This document shows positions 6,199 through 6,756 of a stretch of 6,756 bases of DNA, piece after piece. Positions within the stretch are counted from its first letter, which is position 1. Every line of letters begins with the position of its first letter. Source of the stretch: an uncultured Lachnospiraceae bacterium. GTDB taxonomy: Bacteria; Bacillota; Clostridia; Lachnospirales; Lachnospiraceae. The stretch lies in assembly GCA_945485625.1 (NCBI GenBank), contig CALYSH010000079.1, positions 1 through 6,756 on the forward strand, written 5' to 3'. The notes below the pieces were generated by a model. The model was not told the DNA's origin and ran no database searches. It was given only the letters and a program-made list of their open reading frames with translations. A program made the position numbers and the translations under genes.

Positions 6199-6711
6199 TT
6201 ACTCTTGGGTATATTCCCCCGTAAGAACAGCATTTTCAATTCCATATTTCCGGGACGGATCCTGAATCGTCCCGTTCTGATATGCTTCCTTTAAGAACGC
6301 TTCCACCTCCGCCGTGATGTCTGAGTCCTTTCGAAACCCTACACAGATCATTTCATCGTTTAGACGGACCCCACAGGTCAGATTTTCAAATTCGTGTCCC
6401 TCTCCCGTGTAACAGGATGCCATGACGATATCGATTACGGCAGCATCACACTCCTTTTGAGAGGCCCCTTCCACCGCTTTCTTCTGGGTAGGAAACACCA
6501 CATACCTGTATTTCAGACTTTTGAGCAGTGCCTCTCCCGTAGAGCCTTCCTCCACGGCAAAGAGCATATGCTGACAGGAATCCATTCCTGATTTTAAGCA
6601 GCTCACACGCATACTTTCCCCAGCCAGTATGTGATTTGCCATCTTCAGATTAGAGACATCATCGTCTACCACAAGAATCCAGTATGTTTGGTTGTTATTG
6701 GATTTTTCCAT
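6199..6711 (-). CDS. Chimeric protein: receiver-domain N-terminus joined to the second lobe of a family-3 solute-binding protein (170 aa)
   Basis: Residues 11-42 (WILVVDDDVSNLKMANHILA and on to SCLKSG) are the first third of a response-regulator receiver: strand 1 with acidic D16-D18, helix 1 and strand 2. The phosphoacceptor aspartate, switch threonine and lysine are all absent. From about residue 49 the sequence changes to the second lobe of an extracellular amino-acid-type binding protein (SBP_bac_3): FAVEEGSTGEALLKS (51-65), CDAAVIDIVMASCY (88-101), then GVRLNDEMICVGFRKDSDI and a KEAYQNGTI...KYGI ending (114-158). There is no signal peptide, no first lobe and no membrane segment, so neither half should fold or bind as its family does. 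The frame is open throughout, with a modest GGAAG site seven bases before the ATG. It is the first visible gene of the operon with the cyclase. Likely a deletion fusion or decayed gene; a real small regulatory protein cannot be excluded. Confidence 0.75.
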   Translation of the reverse strand: MEKSNNNQTYWILVVDDDVSNLKMANHILAGESMRVSCLKSGMDSCQHMLFAVEEGSTGEALLKSLKYRYVVFPTQKKAVEGASQKECDAAVIDIVMASCYTGEGHEFENLTCGVRLNDEMICVGFRKDSDITAEVEAFLKEAYQNGTIQDPSRKYGIENAVLTGEYTQE

Positions 6712-6756
6712 CCTTTCACTTCCATTTATTTATGTCTTTGAATCTAAATTGTCTCT

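Noticed and set aside
6159..6245. N-terminal extension of the cyclase to an ATG at 6245
   Set aside because: The added 29 residues are basic and unrelated to a receiver, overlap the upstream coding sequence, and ignore the excellent ribosome site before 6158.
6712..6756. Promoter for the minus-strand operon
   Set aside because: Only weak matches (for example GAGACA and CATAAA) can be found in the 45 bases before the window ends; the operon may well begin outside it.
1..6756. tRNA, rRNA, CRISPR array, insertion sequence or riboswitch
   Set aside because: No cloverleaf, repeat-spacer pattern, transposase motif or leader long enough for a riboswitch was seen anywhere in the window.

Overview
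The window looks like a chromosomal segment from an anaerobic Firmicute, most likely a clostridium of the Lachnospiraceae type. The basis is a very large fused 2-hydroxyacyl-CoA dehydratase activase-type iron-sulfur protein, AGGAGG-type ribosome sites, and a REC-GGDEF regulator with a C-terminal domain of a kind I associate with that group. The family placement is from memory, not from a search.

Layout: (1) Positions 1-353 are AT-rich (about 35% G+C by hand count over 1-420). They hold the beginning of a minus-strand reading frame that runs off the left edge. It resembles an internal piece of an MmeI-like adenine DNA methyltransferase, probably 5'-truncated. (2) Positions 354-457 are the control region of the next gene, with a TTGCAA-17-TATAAT promoter and a ribosome site set unusually far from the start. 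(3) Positions 458-4696 (+) are one gene of 1412 codons, roughly half G+C. It carries two ASKHA ATPase/activase domains, a four-cysteine knot, DUF2229 and HgdB/DCCP-like halves on one chain. A strong hairpin terminator follows that can also serve the converging genes. (4) Positions 4785-6711 (-) are a two-gene signalling unit read toward the large gene. The first gene is a short, odd chimera: the start of a response-regulator receiver domain joined to the second lobe of a family-3 solute-binding protein. Forty bases later comes a REC-GGDEF diguanylate cyclase with a degenerate second GGDEF-like domain.

The large gene appears to be a self-contained, ATP-driven low-potential reductase or dehydratase: activator and double-cubane-type catalytic part in one polypeptide, with its own promoter and terminator and no pathway genes beside it, so its substrate is unknown. 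The minus-strand pair would link phosphorylation to cyclic-di-GMP signalling. The two units converge and nothing in the sequence ties them functionally.

The most interesting signals are: the apparent division of labour in the cyclase (a catalytic GGDEF without the inhibitory-site arginine, followed by a dead GGDEF that keeps an exact RxxD-x5 site); the REC/solute-binding chimera; and the internal duplications of cysteine motifs in the 1412-residue protein.
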